DNA of 64,000 bases from Rhodopseudomonas_A palustris_F (GCF_000013745.1 NC_007925.1:4092001-4156000), one strand, 5' to 3'. Positions 44,008-53,541 are shown, counted from the first letter of the stretch. Translations and numbers: made by a program. The notes: generated by a model from the sequence alone, not told the origin.

Positions 44008-45480
44008 GTGTTTGGGAAGCGTAGCGGAGCAGATAACGACGGCCGCCTGCCGAAGCCCGCCAGCGCGGCGCCGGAGCCGACGATCGGCGTGTCGTTGCGC
44101 GCGCCGCTCGAGGCGCCGGCTGCGGCCGTTGCCTCGCCGCCGCTGGCCCCTGCCCGGCCGACGCCGGCCGCCATCGCGATCGAAACCCGGCGCTCGGACA
44201 CCTATTATCAGGTCAAGGCGACGATCTTCGGGGCGCTGATCGAGGCCATCGATCTGGCGCAACTCGCCAAGCTCGATGCCGAATCCGCGCGCGAGGAAAT
44301 CCGCGACATCGTCAACGAGATCATCGCGATCAAGAACATCGTGATGTCGATCGCCGAGCAGGAGGAACTGCTCGACGACATCTGCAACGACGTGCTCGGC
44401 TACGGCCCGTTGGAGCCGCTGCTGTCGCGCGACGACATTTCCGACATCATGGTCAACGGCGCCGGCACGGTGTTCATCGAAGTCGCCGGCCGCATCCAGC
44501 GCACCGGCATCCGGTTTCGCGACAACCAGCAGCTACTGAACATCTGCCAGCGCATCGTCAGCCAGGTCGGCCGCCGCGTCGACGAATCCTCGCCGATCTG
44601 CGACGCCCGGCTCGCCGACGGCAGCCGCGTCAACGCCATCGTGCCGCCGTTGGCGATCGACGGCCCGGCGCTCACCATCCGCAAATTCAAGAAGGACAAG
44701 CTGACGCTGGATCAGTTGGTCAAATTCGGCGCGATCACGCCCGAGGGCGCCACCATCCTGCAGATCATCGGCCGTTGCCGCGCCAACGTGCTGATCTCCG
44801 GCGGCACCGGCTCCGGCAAGACCACGCTTTTGAACTGCCTGACCAATTACATCGACGACGACGAGCGCATCATCACCTGCGAAGACGCCGCCGAACTGCA
44901 GCTGCAGCAGCCGCACGTGGTCCGCCTGGAAACCCGGCCGCCGAATATCGAGGGCGAAGGCCAAGTAACGATGCGCGAACTGGTGCGCAACTGCCTGCGT
45001 ATGCGCCCCGAGCGGATCATCGTCGGCGAAGTCCGCGGACCGGAAGCGTTCGACCTGCTGCAGGCGATGAACACCGGCCATGACGGCTCTATGGGCACGC
45101 TGCACGCCAACAACCCGCGCGAGGCGCTGTCGCGCTGCGAATCGATGATCACGATGGGCGGCTTCTCGCTGCCGTCGCGCACCATTCGCGAGATGATCTG
45201 CGCCTCGATCGACGTGGTGATCCAGGCCGCGCGGTTGCGCGACGGCTCGCGCCGCATCACCCACATCACCGAGGTGATGGGCATGGAAGGCGACACCATC
45301 ATCACCCAGGATCTGTTCATCTACGACATGATCGGCGAGGACGCCAACGGCCACATCGTCGGGCGGCATCGCTCCACCGGGATCGGCCGGCCGCGTTTCT
45401 GGGAGCGCGCGCGCTATTACGGCGAGGAGAAACGGCTCGCTGCGGCGCTCGACGCCGCCGAAGTCGCCGTCGAAATCTAA
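44008..45480 (+). CDS. cpaF: Pilus secretion ATPase CpaF (TadA)
   Basis: 490 residues, hexameric VirB11-like motor. After a variable Ala/Pro-rich N-terminus, the conserved region holds VNGAGTVFIEVAGRIQRTG, Walker A ISGGTGSGKTTLLNCLTNY, the Asp box ERIITCEDAAELQLQQPHVV, and Walker B MRPERIIVGEVRGPEA with the His box TGHDGSMGTLHANNPREAL. The GTG start at 44008 follows GGAG by 7 bases. It drives both polymerisation and, in some species, retraction. Confidence 0.97.
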   Translation: MFGKRSGADNDGRLPKPASAAPEPTIGVSLRAPLEAPAAAVASPPLAPARPTPAAIAIETRRSDTYYQVKATIFGALIEAIDLAQLAKLDAESAREEIRDIVNEIIAIKNIVMSIAEQEELLDDICNDVLGYGPLEPLLSRDDISDIMVNGAGTVFIEVAGRIQRTGIRFRDNQQLLNICQRIVSQVGRRVDESSPICDARLADGSRVNAIVPPLAIDGPALTIRKFKKDKLTLDQLVKFGAITPEGATILQIIGRCRANVLISGGTGSGKTTLLNCLTNYIDDDERIITCEDAAELQLQQPHVVRLETRPPNIEGEGQVTMRELVRNCLRMRPERIIVGEVRGPEAFDLLQAMNTGHDGSMGTLHANNPREALSRCESMITMGGFSLPSRTIREMICASIDVVIQAARLRDGSRRITHITEVMGMEGDTIITQDLFIYDMIGEDANGHIVGRHRSTGIGRPRFWERARYYGEEKRLAAALDAAEVAVEI

Positions 45481-45494
45481 CAGGGAGAGGATCG

Positions 45495-46469
45495 ATGCTG
45501 ATACAAACGCTCGCCATCGCTTTCCTCTCCGCCATGGCGGTGGGTGGCCTGGCATGGGTCTTCATCTACCCGTCGCTGTCGGGACAAAAAACCGCCGAAC
45601 AGCGCCGCGCGTCGCTGGCCCGTCCGGAACCGGTGGTGCGGCAGATCGACAGAACGCAGCGATCGCGCCGTGAGCAGGTCGAAGGATCGCTGAAGGAAGT
45701 CGAAGCCCGGCACCGGAAAGAAAAGAAGGTCGCGCTGACCACGCGGCTGACCCAGGCCGGGGTGAAATGGACGCCGAAGGGATTTCTGATCGGCTCCGCC
45801 GTGCTCGGCGTGACGATGTTTGCGATCACCTCCCTGCTGGGCGGCGGCCTGCTCGCCGCGCTCGCTCTTGGCTTTGCGGCCGGCTTCGGGCTGCCGCGCT
45901 GGGCGTTGAATTTCCTGAAGAAGCGCCGCGAAAAGAACTTCCTCAAGGCGCTGCCCGATGCCGTCGACGTCATCGTGCGCGGCATCAAGGCCGGGCTGCC
46001 GCTGTTCGACTCGCTAAAGGTGGTCGCCGCCGACGCCCCGGAGCCGCTGAAGAGCGAATTCCTGGCGATCCTGGAGACCCAGGCGATCGGCATGCCGCTC
46101 GGCGAAGCCTGCGCGCGGCTGTACGAGCGAATGCCGCTGCCGGAAGCCAACTTCTTCGGCATCGTGATCGCGATCCAGCAGAAGTCCGGCGGCAATCTGT
46201 CGGAAGCGCTGGGCAACCTGTCCAAGGTGCTGCGCGACCGCAAGCGAATGGCGGAAAAGATTCAGGCGATGTCGATGGAAGCCAAGGCCTCCGCCGGCAT
46301 CATCGGCTCATTGCCGCCGATCGTGATGTTGTTGGTCTACCTGTCGACACCGGACTACATCTCGCTGTTGTGGACCCATCCGACCGGCCAGCTGATGCTG
46401 GCCGGCTGCGTGTTGTGGATGGCGATCGGCATCTTCGTGATGAAGCAAATGATCAACTTCGACTTTTGA
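45495..46469 (+). CDS. tadB: Inner-membrane pilus platform protein TadB
   Basis: 324 residues. N-terminal helix (LAIAFLSAMAVGGLAWVFIY), a charged linker, two central helices (FLIGSAVLGVTMFAITSLLG and following), a T2SSF domain (LPDAVDVIVRGIKAGLPLFD..AIQQKSGGNLSEALGNLS) and C-terminal helices. It forms the GspF-like platform with TadC. GGGAGAGG before the ATG is a strong ribosome site. Starts 14 bases after cpaF. Confidence 0.95.
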   Translation: MLIQTLAIAFLSAMAVGGLAWVFIYPSLSGQKTAEQRRASLARPEPVVRQIDRTQRSRREQVEGSLKEVEARHRKEKKVALTTRLTQAGVKWTPKGFLIGSAVLGVTMFAITSLLGGGLLAALALGFAAGFGLPRWALNFLKKRREKNFLKALPDAVDVIVRGIKAGLPLFDSLKVVAADAPEPLKSEFLAILETQAIGMPLGEACARLYERMPLPEANFFGIVIAIQQKSGGNLSEALGNLSKVLRDRKRMAEKIQAMSMEAKASAGIIGSLPPIVMLLVYLSTPDYISLLWTHPTGQLMLAGCVLWMAIGIFVMKQMINFDF

Positions 46470-46478
46470 CGGTGCAGC

Positions 46479-47453
46479 ATGTTTGAATTCATCATCGCGA
46501 AATTCCACGATGTGCGGTTCATGACCATGCTGCTGGCCGCGATCGCCGCCAGCGCCACCGCCTACACGCTGATCACGCCGCTGTTCGCCGGCGAAAGCCT
46601 GTCGAAGCGTATGAAAGCCGTCGCCAGCGAACGCGAGCGGATCCGGCAGCGCGAGCGCGACCGGCTGTCGAAGACCGAACGGGTGTCGCTGCGCCAGGCG
46701 CCGAAGCAGTTCGTCTCCAAGGTGGTGGAAGACTTCAACCTCGGCAAATGGGTGGCGCAGGAAGCCGCGCGCGACAAGCTGGTGATGGCCGGCTATCGCG
46801 GACACGCGCCCTACGTCACCTTCCTGTTTTTCCGCATGGTGATGCCGATCGCCTTCATGCTGGCCACCGCGCTGTACATCTTCGTGATTTCCCACATGCA
46901 GCAGCCGCTCGGGATCAAGATCGCGATCTGCATCGCCGCGTGCTTCCTCGGCATGCAGGCGCCGATGCTGTTTCTGACCAACGCGATTTCAAAGCGCCAG
47001 CTGTCGATCAAGCGGGCATTTCCGGACGCGCTGGATCTGCTGCTGATCTGCGTCGAATCCGGCATGTCGATCGAAACCGCGTTCCGCAAGGTCGCGATCG
47101 AGATCGGCTCGCAATCGATCCCGCTGGCCGAAGAGTTCACGCTCACCACCGCGGAATTGTCCTATCTGCAGGATCGCAAGGTGGCTTACGAGAACCTGGC
47201 CAAGCGCACCGGGCTCGAAGGCGTCAAATCGGTCTGCCTCGCCCTGCAACAGTCGGAACGTTACGGCACCCCGCTCGGACAGAGCTTGCGGGTGATGGCG
47301 CAGGAAAACCGCGACATGCGGATGAACGAGGCGGAGAAGAAGGCCGCGGCGCTGCCGCCGAAATTGACGGTGCCGATGATCCTGTTCTTCCTGCCGGTGC
47401 TGTTCGTCGTGATTCTGGGGCCGACCGGGATCAAAGTTGCGACGATGCAATAG
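46479..47453 (+). CDS. tadC: Inner-membrane pilus platform protein TadC
   Basis: 324 residues, the same length and fold as TadB. Helices at the N-terminus and centre flank the T2SSF domain FPDALDLLLICVESGMSIET, then ALQQSERYGTPLGQSLRVMA and the closing helix LTVPMILFFLPVLFVVILGP. It starts 9 bases after tadB. It ends the plus-strand cpa/tad run; the 199-base gap to convergent tadD shows nothing recognisable. Confidence 0.95.
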   Translation: MFEFIIAKFHDVRFMTMLLAAIAASATAYTLITPLFAGESLSKRMKAVASERERIRQRERDRLSKTERVSLRQAPKQFVSKVVEDFNLGKWVAQEAARDKLVMAGYRGHAPYVTFLFFRMVMPIAFMLATALYIFVISHMQQPLGIKIAICIAACFLGMQAPMLFLTNAISKRQLSIKRAFPDALDLLLICVESGMSIETAFRKVAIEIGSQSIPLAEEFTLTTAELSYLQDRKVAYENLAKRTGLEGVKSVCLALQQSERYGTPLGQSLRVMAQENRDMRMNEAEKKAAALPPKLTVPMILFFLPVLFVVILGPTGIKVATMQ

Positions 47454-47652
47454 CGCGGGCGGACCGGACGATACCAATCAAACGTTCTGAATTCGTCGTT
47501 GCGGCGATCTGTTGCGACGACGCAAGCCGGCCCTCGGCGTGATGCCCGGGCGGCTTGGCTGCGCGCCCGGCGACGCCGTGCTCGCTCGGCGCGCAATGGC
47601 GAAATCCATCGCGGCGCTTGCCGTCAACGAGACGGGATGATGAGCTGAGAGA

Positions 47653-48456
47653 TCAGGAGCGTCCGGGCGCGTCGGCGTCTTGCGCGCCGAGCCGCGGGCC
47701 GTCCTTGCGGCTGAGCATCTGCCGCAGATAGGCGGCGTTGGCGGCGGCCTCTTCGGCGGGCAGATCGGCCCGCACGATGCTCTCGGCCTCGGCGAAGCGG
47801 CCCTGCAGGCCGACCACCAGGGCCAAGTTCTGCCGCACCCGCGGATCGGTGCTGGCACCGGCGCCATAGGCGCGGCGCAGCGTCTCCTCGGCCTTGGGCA
47901 ATTCTTTGGAGAGCACGTAAGACAGCCCCAGATTGGACAGCACCGTGGGGTCTTCCGGCTTGATCTTTAGCGCACTGGCGTAATAGCCGCGGGCGTCGTC
48001 GTGCCGCCCCATTTGATCGAGCGTGGTGCCCTGGACCGACAGGATCCGCCAATCGGGATTTTCCGGGGTGTGCGCGCTGCCGAGCACCTCGAAGGCGCGC
48101 TGGAAGCTTCCGGCATCGGCCAACGCCCGGCCGTAGCCGGCCAGCAAGGTCTTGTTTCCCGGGTTGGCAATGGTCGCCTGTTCGAACACCGCGACCGCCT
48201 GCGAGCGCATCCCCGCGGCACGCAACGCCTGACCGTAACGCAACGCCGCCTCGGCGTTCTTCGGATTGGCGCGGTAGCGCTCGCCATAGACCTCGACCGC
48301 CGCCTTCGGGTCGGCGGCCAGGGCATCCGATTTATTGCCGCCGATCGAGCCGGTGATGTCCGACCCCGTGGTCTGGCAGCCACCAAGCGGCACCGCCAGC
48401 ATCGCCGCCACAGCTGCGGATGCAAGATAGCGGGCGAGACTGGACTGCTGACGCAT
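47653..48456 (-). CDS. tadD: TPR lipoprotein TadD
   Basis: 267 residues. A signal peptide with lipobox VPLGGC lipidates Cys27. About five tetratricopeptide repeats follow (NAEAALRYGQALRAAGMRSQ, GNKTLLAGYGRALADAGSFQ, DPTVLSNLGLSYVLSKELPK). TadD is an outer-membrane pilotin-like protein for the CpaC secretin. It carries the same GSDITGSIGG-type spacer seen in CpaD (VTGSIV). It is encoded opposite to the rest of the tad run and convergent with tadC. Confidence 0.9.
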   Translation of the reverse strand: MRQQSSLARYLASAAVAAMLAVPLGGCQTTGSDITGSIGGNKSDALAADPKAAVEVYGERYRANPKNAEAALRYGQALRAAGMRSQAVAVFEQATIANPGNKTLLAGYGRALADAGSFQRAFEVLGSAHTPENPDWRILSVQGTTLDQMGRHDDARGYYASALKIKPEDPTVLSNLGLSYVLSKELPKAEETLRRAYGAGASTDPRVRQNLALVVGLQGRFAEAESIVRADLPAEEAAANAAYLRQMLSRKDGPRLGAQDADAPGRS

Positions 48457-48518
48457 GACAGCTTAACTCACGATGACCGCGGACGGGGATCAGGGCTGAT
48501 CACCCGAGCAATAGTCCG

Positions 48519-48539
48519 TTAACCCTAACGACGGGTTAA
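48519..48539. promoter_or_regulatory. 21-bp palindrome between tadD and the aminopeptidase gene
   Basis: TTAACCC-taacgac-GGGTTAA has perfect 7-base arms and sits 63 bases before the tadD start and 55 bases before the aminopeptidase start, on the divergent face. It could be an operator for either gene; the TTAACC half is CtrA-like, but the spacing is not. Confidence 0.4.
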
Positions 48540-48593
48540 TCGGCGACGGCCGGCCTTCGCGGCGCGCTCGTCCACTCAGCAAGTGAGGCCCCG

Positions 48594-49976
48594 ATGCATC
48601 CCGTGTTTGAAACCGCCGCCTCGCTGTCGGTCACCCCGATCAGCTTCGTCAGCAAGGCCAATTGGGAAACCGCGTGCGCGGCATTGCCGGACCACGCCCG
48701 GCAGTTTGCCAAGGCCAACGGCTATGCGGCCAAACCCGGCGACTATCTCGCGCTGCCCTCGCCCACGGGCGGCATCGAACAGGTGATTTTCGCGCTGGAC
48801 GACCTGGGCGGAAAATCGCGCGATCCGTTTCGTGTCGGCCAGTTGCCCAAACTGTTGCCGCCGGGCGCCTATCGCTTCGCCAACGCGCCGCACGATTTGC
48901 GTCTGGCGACCTTGGCGTTCGCGCTCGGCAGCTACAAATTCGACCGCTATCGCAAGGCCGAGGCGCCGCTGGTGCGGCTGCTGCCCCCGGAGGGGATCGA
49001 TCTCGATGACGTCTCCCGGGTGATCGAGGCGGTGACGCTGGCGCGTGATCTGATCAACACCCCCGCCAACGACATGGGGCCGGAGCAGCTCGCCGCCGCG
49101 GCGCGCGAACTCGCAGAGCGGTTCGGCGCCAGCTTCAGCTGCACCGTCGGCGACGATTTGCTGGCGCAGAATTTTCCCTTGATCCACGCGGTCGGCAAGG
49201 CCTCGGACCGCGCGCCGCGGCTGATCGATTTTTCGTGGGGCGATGCTGCGCACCCGAAAGTCACGCTGGTCGGCAAGGGCGTGTGTTTCGACAGCGGCGG
49301 TCTCGACCTGAAGCCGTCGAGCGGCATGCTGATCATGAAGAAGGACATGGGCGGCGCCGCCAATGTGCTGGCGCTGGCGCTGCTGATCATGGATGCCAAA
49401 CTCAAAGTGCGGTTGCGCGTGCTGATCCCGGCGGTGGAGAACGCGGTGGCCGGCAACGCGATGCGGCCGCTCGACATCTATCCCTCGCGCAAGGGCCCGA
49501 CGGTGGAAATCGGCAACACCGACGCCGAGGGCCGGCTGGTGCTGGCCGACGCGCTGGCCTTGGCCGACGAAGAGGCGCCGGAGCTGCTGATCGATCTCGG
49601 CACGCTGACCGGCGCCGCGCGGGTCGCGCTCGGCCCCGATCTGCCGCCGTTCTACACCGACGACGAGACCCTGGCGCTCGATGTCGCGCGCTGCGCCAAG
49701 GCCGAGAACGACCCGTTGTGGCGACTGCCGCTGTGGCCGCCGTATGATTCCTGGCTCGACTCCAAGGTCGCCACGCTCAACAACGCGCCGTCCGGCGGCT
49801 TCGCCGGCTCGATCACCTGCGCGCTGTTCCTGCAACGCTTCGTCGAAGCCGCGACCAGCTGGCTGCATGTCGACATCTACGGCTGGACGCCGACCGCGAA
49901 ACCCGGCCGCCCGGAAGGCGGCGAATGCCAGGCCGCGCGCGCGATCTACAAACTGCTGAGCCAGCGTTATGGCTGA
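48594..49976 (+). CDS. M17 leucyl aminopeptidase family protein
   Basis: 460 residues. The C-terminal catalytic domain has the metal-binding GKGVCFDSGGLDLKPSSGM and KKDMGGAANVLALALLIMD, and the M17 signature NTDAEGRL at residues 308-315. The N-terminal domain is short and diverged, so it belongs to the PepA-like branch rather than being classical PepA. It removes N-terminal residues from peptides in the cytoplasm using two metal ions. It overlaps the next gene by 8 bases, linking it to the NlpC/P60 protein. Confidence 0.93.
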   Translation: MHPVFETAASLSVTPISFVSKANWETACAALPDHARQFAKANGYAAKPGDYLALPSPTGGIEQVIFALDDLGGKSRDPFRVGQLPKLLPPGAYRFANAPHDLRLATLAFALGSYKFDRYRKAEAPLVRLLPPEGIDLDDVSRVIEAVTLARDLINTPANDMGPEQLAAAARELAERFGASFSCTVGDDLLAQNFPLIHAVGKASDRAPRLIDFSWGDAAHPKVTLVGKGVCFDSGGLDLKPSSGMLIMKKDMGGAANVLALALLIMDAKLKVRLRVLIPAVENAVAGNAMRPLDIYPSRKGPTVEIGNTDAEGRLVLADALALADEEAPELLIDLGTLTGAARVALGPDLPPFYTDDETLALDVARCAKAENDPLWRLPLWPPYDSWLDSKVATLNNAPSGGFAGSITCALFLQRFVEAATSWLHVDIYGWTPTAKPGRPEGGECQAARAIYKLLSQRYG

Positions 49977-50880
49977 TCTGACCCGCGATCCGCGGCTGAC
50001 GCCGGCGCGACCCGACCTTGCCGCCAAACATCTCGAAGGCAAGGTCGAGGCCTTGCGGTTCGTTGCCGGCGAAGAGTTCGAAGTGTTCGACGGCATCGCG
50101 CCGCTGCGCCGCGAGCCGTTTTCCGGCGCGATGCTCGACACCCAGGCGCTGAAGGGCGAGCGGGTGACGATCTATGAGCGCAGCGCGGAGGGCTGGGACT
50201 GGGGCCAGCTGCACAGCGACGGCTATGTCGGCTGGCTGCCGGATTTGGCACTGTATCCGCCGGGACCACCCGCGACCCACAAGGTGACCGCGCTACGAAC
50301 CTTCGCCTTCCCCGGCCCCTCGATCAAACTGCCGCCGGTGGATACGCTGCCGCTCGGCGCGCGGCTCGCAGTGGCACGACACGACGGCGGCTTTGCCATC
50401 ACCCACGACGGCCAATACGTGCCGGCGCAGCATGTCGGCGCGATCGACGGCTTCGAGAGCGACTACGTCGCGGTGGCGGAGCGCTTTCTCGGCACGCCCT
50501 ATCTGTGGGGCGGCAAGACCAGCCTCGGCATCGATTGCTCCGGCCTGGTGCAGGTGGCGCTGAACGCCTGCGGCCTCGCCTCCCCGCGCGACAGCGACAT
50601 GCAGCAGGCCCAACTCGGCCGCGCGCTATCGGATTCGGAAATGCGGAGCCCGCAACGCGGCGACCTGATGTTTTGGTGCGGTCACGTCGCGATCGTGCGC
50701 GACGCCGAGAGCATCGTGCACGCCAATGCGCACGCCATGGCCACCGCGATCGAAGGCCTCGGCGACGCGATCGCCCGGATCGGCGCCGCGGGCTGCGACC
50801 TCGCCGCGATCAGGCGGCTGGATGTTTTGCATAGTCCTGTAAGCGATCGCGGTGCAGCGCCAGCCATTGCAGCGCGCTGA
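49969..50880 (+). CDS. NlpC/P60 family peptidase with SH3 domains
   Basis: 303 residues. Two bacterial SH3-like segments (about 45-165: SGAMLDTQALKGERVTIYER, GWDWGQLHSDGYVGWLPDLA) precede an NlpC/P60 Cys peptidase with Cys190 (GIDCSGLVQVAL), His239 (WCGHVAIVRD) and a third polar residue in HANAH. Family members cut gamma-D-Glu-diaminopimelate bonds in peptidoglycan fragments. No signal peptide is seen, so it probably acts on imported muropeptides, which suits its aminopeptidase neighbour. Its last 71 bases overlap the convergent NUDIX gene. Confidence 0.92.
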   Translation: MADLTRDPRLTPARPDLAAKHLEGKVEALRFVAGEEFEVFDGIAPLRREPFSGAMLDTQALKGERVTIYERSAEGWDWGQLHSDGYVGWLPDLALYPPGPPATHKVTALRTFAFPGPSIKLPPVDTLPLGARLAVARHDGGFAITHDGQYVPAQHVGAIDGFESDYVAVAERFLGTPYLWGGKTSLGIDCSGLVQVALNACGLASPRDSDMQQAQLGRALSDSEMRSPQRGDLMFWCGHVAIVRDAESIVHANAHAMATAIEGLGDAIARIGAAGCDLAAIRRLDVLHSPVSDRGAAPAIAAR

Positions 50881-51454
50881 CCAGCAGCGCGTTGGCAACG
50901 AGGCCGCTATCGAGCGCGGCGATGGCCGCGTCGATCGGCACGGCGAACGGGCGAATCTCCTCGGTCTCTTCGGCAAGCCCGCAGCGCTCCGGCAGATTTG
51001 ACGCATCGATCAACCCGAGAAAGAACGTCACGGATTCGTCGGTGATGCCCGGCGTCGGCAGCACGCTGAACAATTCGACCAGACGGCTCGGCGCCGCGCC
51101 GATTTCCTCGACGCATTCGCGCGCCGCGGCCTCAGCCGGCGTTTCACCCGGATCGACTCTGCCGGCGACGATCTCCACCATCTCGCCGCGACCGCTGACC
51201 AAATGCGCCGTCAGCCGGAACTGGCGGATCAGCACCACCTCGCCGCGCGCCAGATCCACCGGCAAAACCGCAGCAACCTTATTGGCGCGCAACAGGTCGC
51301 GACGCTGCTGCAGCGGCGGCTCGCCATCGCGGTGCAACGAAATGTCGAAGCGCTGATAGGCCATGAAGCCGCGGCCGATCAAGGACGGTTCGGAGATCGT
51401 CACTTCGGCGGCTTGATCGGCGATGATGGCCGCGGTCGTTTGCTGATCATTCAT
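50810..51454 (-). CDS. NUDIX hydrolase, ADP-sugar pyrophosphatase-like
   Basis: 214 residues. The full Nudix box is present (GRVDPGETPAEAAARECVEE, then IGA), fitting GX5EX7REUXEEXGU. The fold context (VVLIRQFRLTAHLVSGRGEM and FSVLPTPGITDESVTFFLGL) resembles ADP-ribose/GDP-mannose pyrophosphatases of the NudF/NudK type. It starts 9 bases after the yejF stop, so it is probably the last gene of the yej operon. Its 3' end runs 71 bases into the convergent NlpC/P60 gene. Confidence 0.9.
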   Translation of the reverse strand: MNDQQTTAAIIADQAAEVTISEPSLIGRGFMAYQRFDISLHRDGEPPLQQRRDLLRANKVAAVLPVDLARGEVVLIRQFRLTAHLVSGRGEMVEIVAGRVDPGETPAEAAARECVEEIGAAPSRLVELFSVLPTPGITDESVTFFLGLIDASNLPERCGLAEETEEIRPFAVPIDAAIAALDSGLVANALLVSALQWLALHRDRLQDYAKHPAA

Positions 51455-51463
51455 TTCCAGAAC

Positions 51464-53101
51464 TCATGGCGTCGCAGGGCCGCCCGCCGCGGTCTCGATG
51501 CGGAACGCGGCGGCGAACAACGCGCGGGTATAGTCGGTCTTCGGCTGCGCGAACAGCTCCGATGCCGGCCCCTCCTCGACCACCTTGCCCTGGCGCATCA
51601 CGATCAGATGGCTGGCCAGCGAGGCGACCACCCGCAGATCGTGCGAGATGAACATGTAGGTCAGGTCGCGCTTGCGCTGCAGGTCGCGCAACAGATCGAC
51701 CATCTGCGCCTGGAACAGCATGTCGAGCGCGCTGGTCGGCTCGTCCAGCACCACGAAGCTCGGTTCCAGCACCGCCGCGCGGGCGATCGAGATGCGCTGG
51801 CGCTGGCCACCGGAGAACTCGTGCGGATAGCGAAATCGCGTCGCCGGATCGAGCCCGACATCCTGCAGCGCCTTGACCACGCGAGTGTCGCGCTCGACCT
51901 GCGACAACGACGGCTGATGCACGCTGAGGCCTTCGGCGACGATATCGCCGACCGACATCCTGGGGCTGAGCGCGCCGAATGGATCCTGAAACACGATCTG
52001 CATGTCGCGGCGGAACGGCCGCATCGCCTTGAATTTCAGGCCCTGGATATTGTTGCTGAGGAAGACGATCGGACCGTCCGAGGAAATCAGCCGCAACAAG
52101 GCCAGGCCCAGCGTGGTCTTGCCGGAGCCGGACTCGCCGACCACGCCGAGCGTCTCGCCCTTGCGGACGCTGAGGCTGACGCCGTCGACCGCCTTGATGT
52201 GGCCTACCGTCTTGCGCATCAACCCGCGCTTGATCGGAAACCAGACTTTCAGGTCGTCGGTCGACATCACCACCGGCGCGTCGGGCCGCGGCGGCGCCGG
52301 ATCGGGCTTCGGCTCGGCGGCGAGCAGCGCGCGCGTGTAGGGATGCTGCGGCGCGGTGAACACCTGCTCGACCGGCCCCTGCTCGACGATCTTGCCGTTA
52401 TGCATCACGCAGACCACGTCAGCGATGCGGCGCACGATGCCGAGGTCGTGGGTGATGAACAACAGACTCATGCCGAGCCTTGCGCGGATCTCCGCCAGGA
52501 GCGCCAGGATCTGCGCCTGCACGGTGACGTCGAGCGCGGTGGTCGGCTCGTCGGCGATCAACAGGTCCGGCTCGTTGGCGAGCGCCATCGCGATCATCAC
52601 CCGCTGGCGCTGGCCGCCGGACAATTGATGCGGATAGCTGCCGAGCCGGGTCTCCGGCTCCGGAATGCCGACCTGGGTCAGCAGTTGCAGGATCCGGGCC
52701 CGCGCCTTGTCGCCGCGCACGCCGCCATGCAGCTGCAAGATCTCGCCGATCTGCGACTCGATGGTATGCAGCGGATTGAGCGAGGTCATCGGCTCCTGGA
52801 AGATGATCGAAATGTCGTTGCCGCGCACCGAGCGAATGTCGTGCTCCGACAGGTTGAGCAGTTCGCGGCCCTTGAAACGGATGCTGCCCGAGGGATGCGA
52901 CGCGGTCGGATACGGCAACAGCCGCAGGATCGACAGCGCGCTGACCGATTTGCCGGAGCCGGATTCGCCGACCAGCGCCACGCATTCGCCGCGCTTGATC
53001 TCGAAGGAAATATGATCGACCGCGATCGATTGCCCGCTCGGCTGGTGAAACGCCACCGAGAGGTCGCGGACGTCGAGCAGCGGCTGGTTGAGGACGTCCA
53101 T
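51464..53101 (-). CDS. yejF: ABC transporter ATP-binding protein YejF (two ATPase domains)
   Basis: 545 residues with two nucleotide-binding domains. Walker A motifs GESGSGKSVSALSILRLLP and GESGSGKTTLGLALLRL, signatures LSGGQRQRVMIAMAL and FSGGQRQRISIARAA, and Walker B motifs LLIADEPTTALDV and VVLDEPTSALDM are all intact. It energises YejABE uptake of oligopeptides, including microcin C-type compounds. The ATG at 53101 shares one base with the stop of the PIN toxin gene (TGATG), and no other ribosome site is evident, so its translation may depend on reading through the toxin gene. Confidence 0.95.
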   Translation of the reverse strand: MDVLNQPLLDVRDLSVAFHQPSGQSIAVDHISFEIKRGECVALVGESGSGKSVSALSILRLLPYPTASHPSGSIRFKGRELLNLSEHDIRSVRGNDISIIFQEPMTSLNPLHTIESQIGEILQLHGGVRGDKARARILQLLTQVGIPEPETRLGSYPHQLSGGQRQRVMIAMALANEPDLLIADEPTTALDVTVQAQILALLAEIRARLGMSLLFITHDLGIVRRIADVVCVMHNGKIVEQGPVEQVFTAPQHPYTRALLAAEPKPDPAPPRPDAPVVMSTDDLKVWFPIKRGLMRKTVGHIKAVDGVSLSVRKGETLGVVGESGSGKTTLGLALLRLISSDGPIVFLSNNIQGLKFKAMRPFRRDMQIVFQDPFGALSPRMSVGDIVAEGLSVHQPSLSQVERDTRVVKALQDVGLDPATRFRYPHEFSGGQRQRISIARAAVLEPSFVVLDEPTSALDMLFQAQMVDLLRDLQRKRDLTYMFISHDLRVVASLASHLIVMRQGKVVEEGPASELFAQPKTDYTRALFAAAFRIETAAGGPATP

Positions 53102-53541
53102 CAGGAGAGCTCGGAGAGTTGGAGCCATTTCAGATCGCCGGCGATCGAGCGCCCGAGGCGATGATCTTCGGTTAGGAAGTAGTGACACCCCGACGCCATC
53201 GCGGTCGCAACATGGATCGCATCCATAGGCTTGATCCCTAGATCGGCTTGAACGTGACAGGAAGCCAGAAGAATTTCGCGGCTGACCGGCAAGGTGAGAA
53301 TCGGACTGGACGGCGAAAAGAACAGCTCATACTTGGCAAGATGGTCAGGGTCGTTGAGCGATATCGGCTTCGGCATGACTTCCGCAATCGTCAACTCTGA
53401 GGTCACGACCAGCAGCGCATCGGCGTCGATCGCGCTCAATATCGTTGCCATCGTTTGGGTCCATCGGCTGCCTTGCTCGATCGCGTAGATGATAATGTTG
53501 GAATCGAGATAGATCGGCCGATCTCGGTAACGCTCCCACAT
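53101..53541 (-). CDS. PIN-domain toxin (VapC-like), inside the yej operon
   Basis: 146 residues. Predicted PIN acidic residues are Asp13 (IYLDSNIIIYA), Glu54 (ELTIAEVMPKP), Asp107 (GIKPMDAIHVATAM) and Asp126 (FLTEDHRLGRS). All four are intact, so an active ribonuclease is plausible. It overlaps both neighbours by one base (TGATG at each junction), with the antitoxin upstream and yejF downstream. It differs in sequence and subtype from the PIN toxin in the urease operon at 25060. Confidence 0.88.
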   Translation of the reverse strand: MWERYRDRPIYLDSNIIIYAIEQGSRWTQTMATILSAIDADALLVVTSELTIAEVMPKPISLNDPDHLAKYELFFSPSSPILTLPVSREILLASCHVQADLGIKPMDAIHVATAMASGCHYFLTEDHRLGRSIAGDLKWLQLSELS

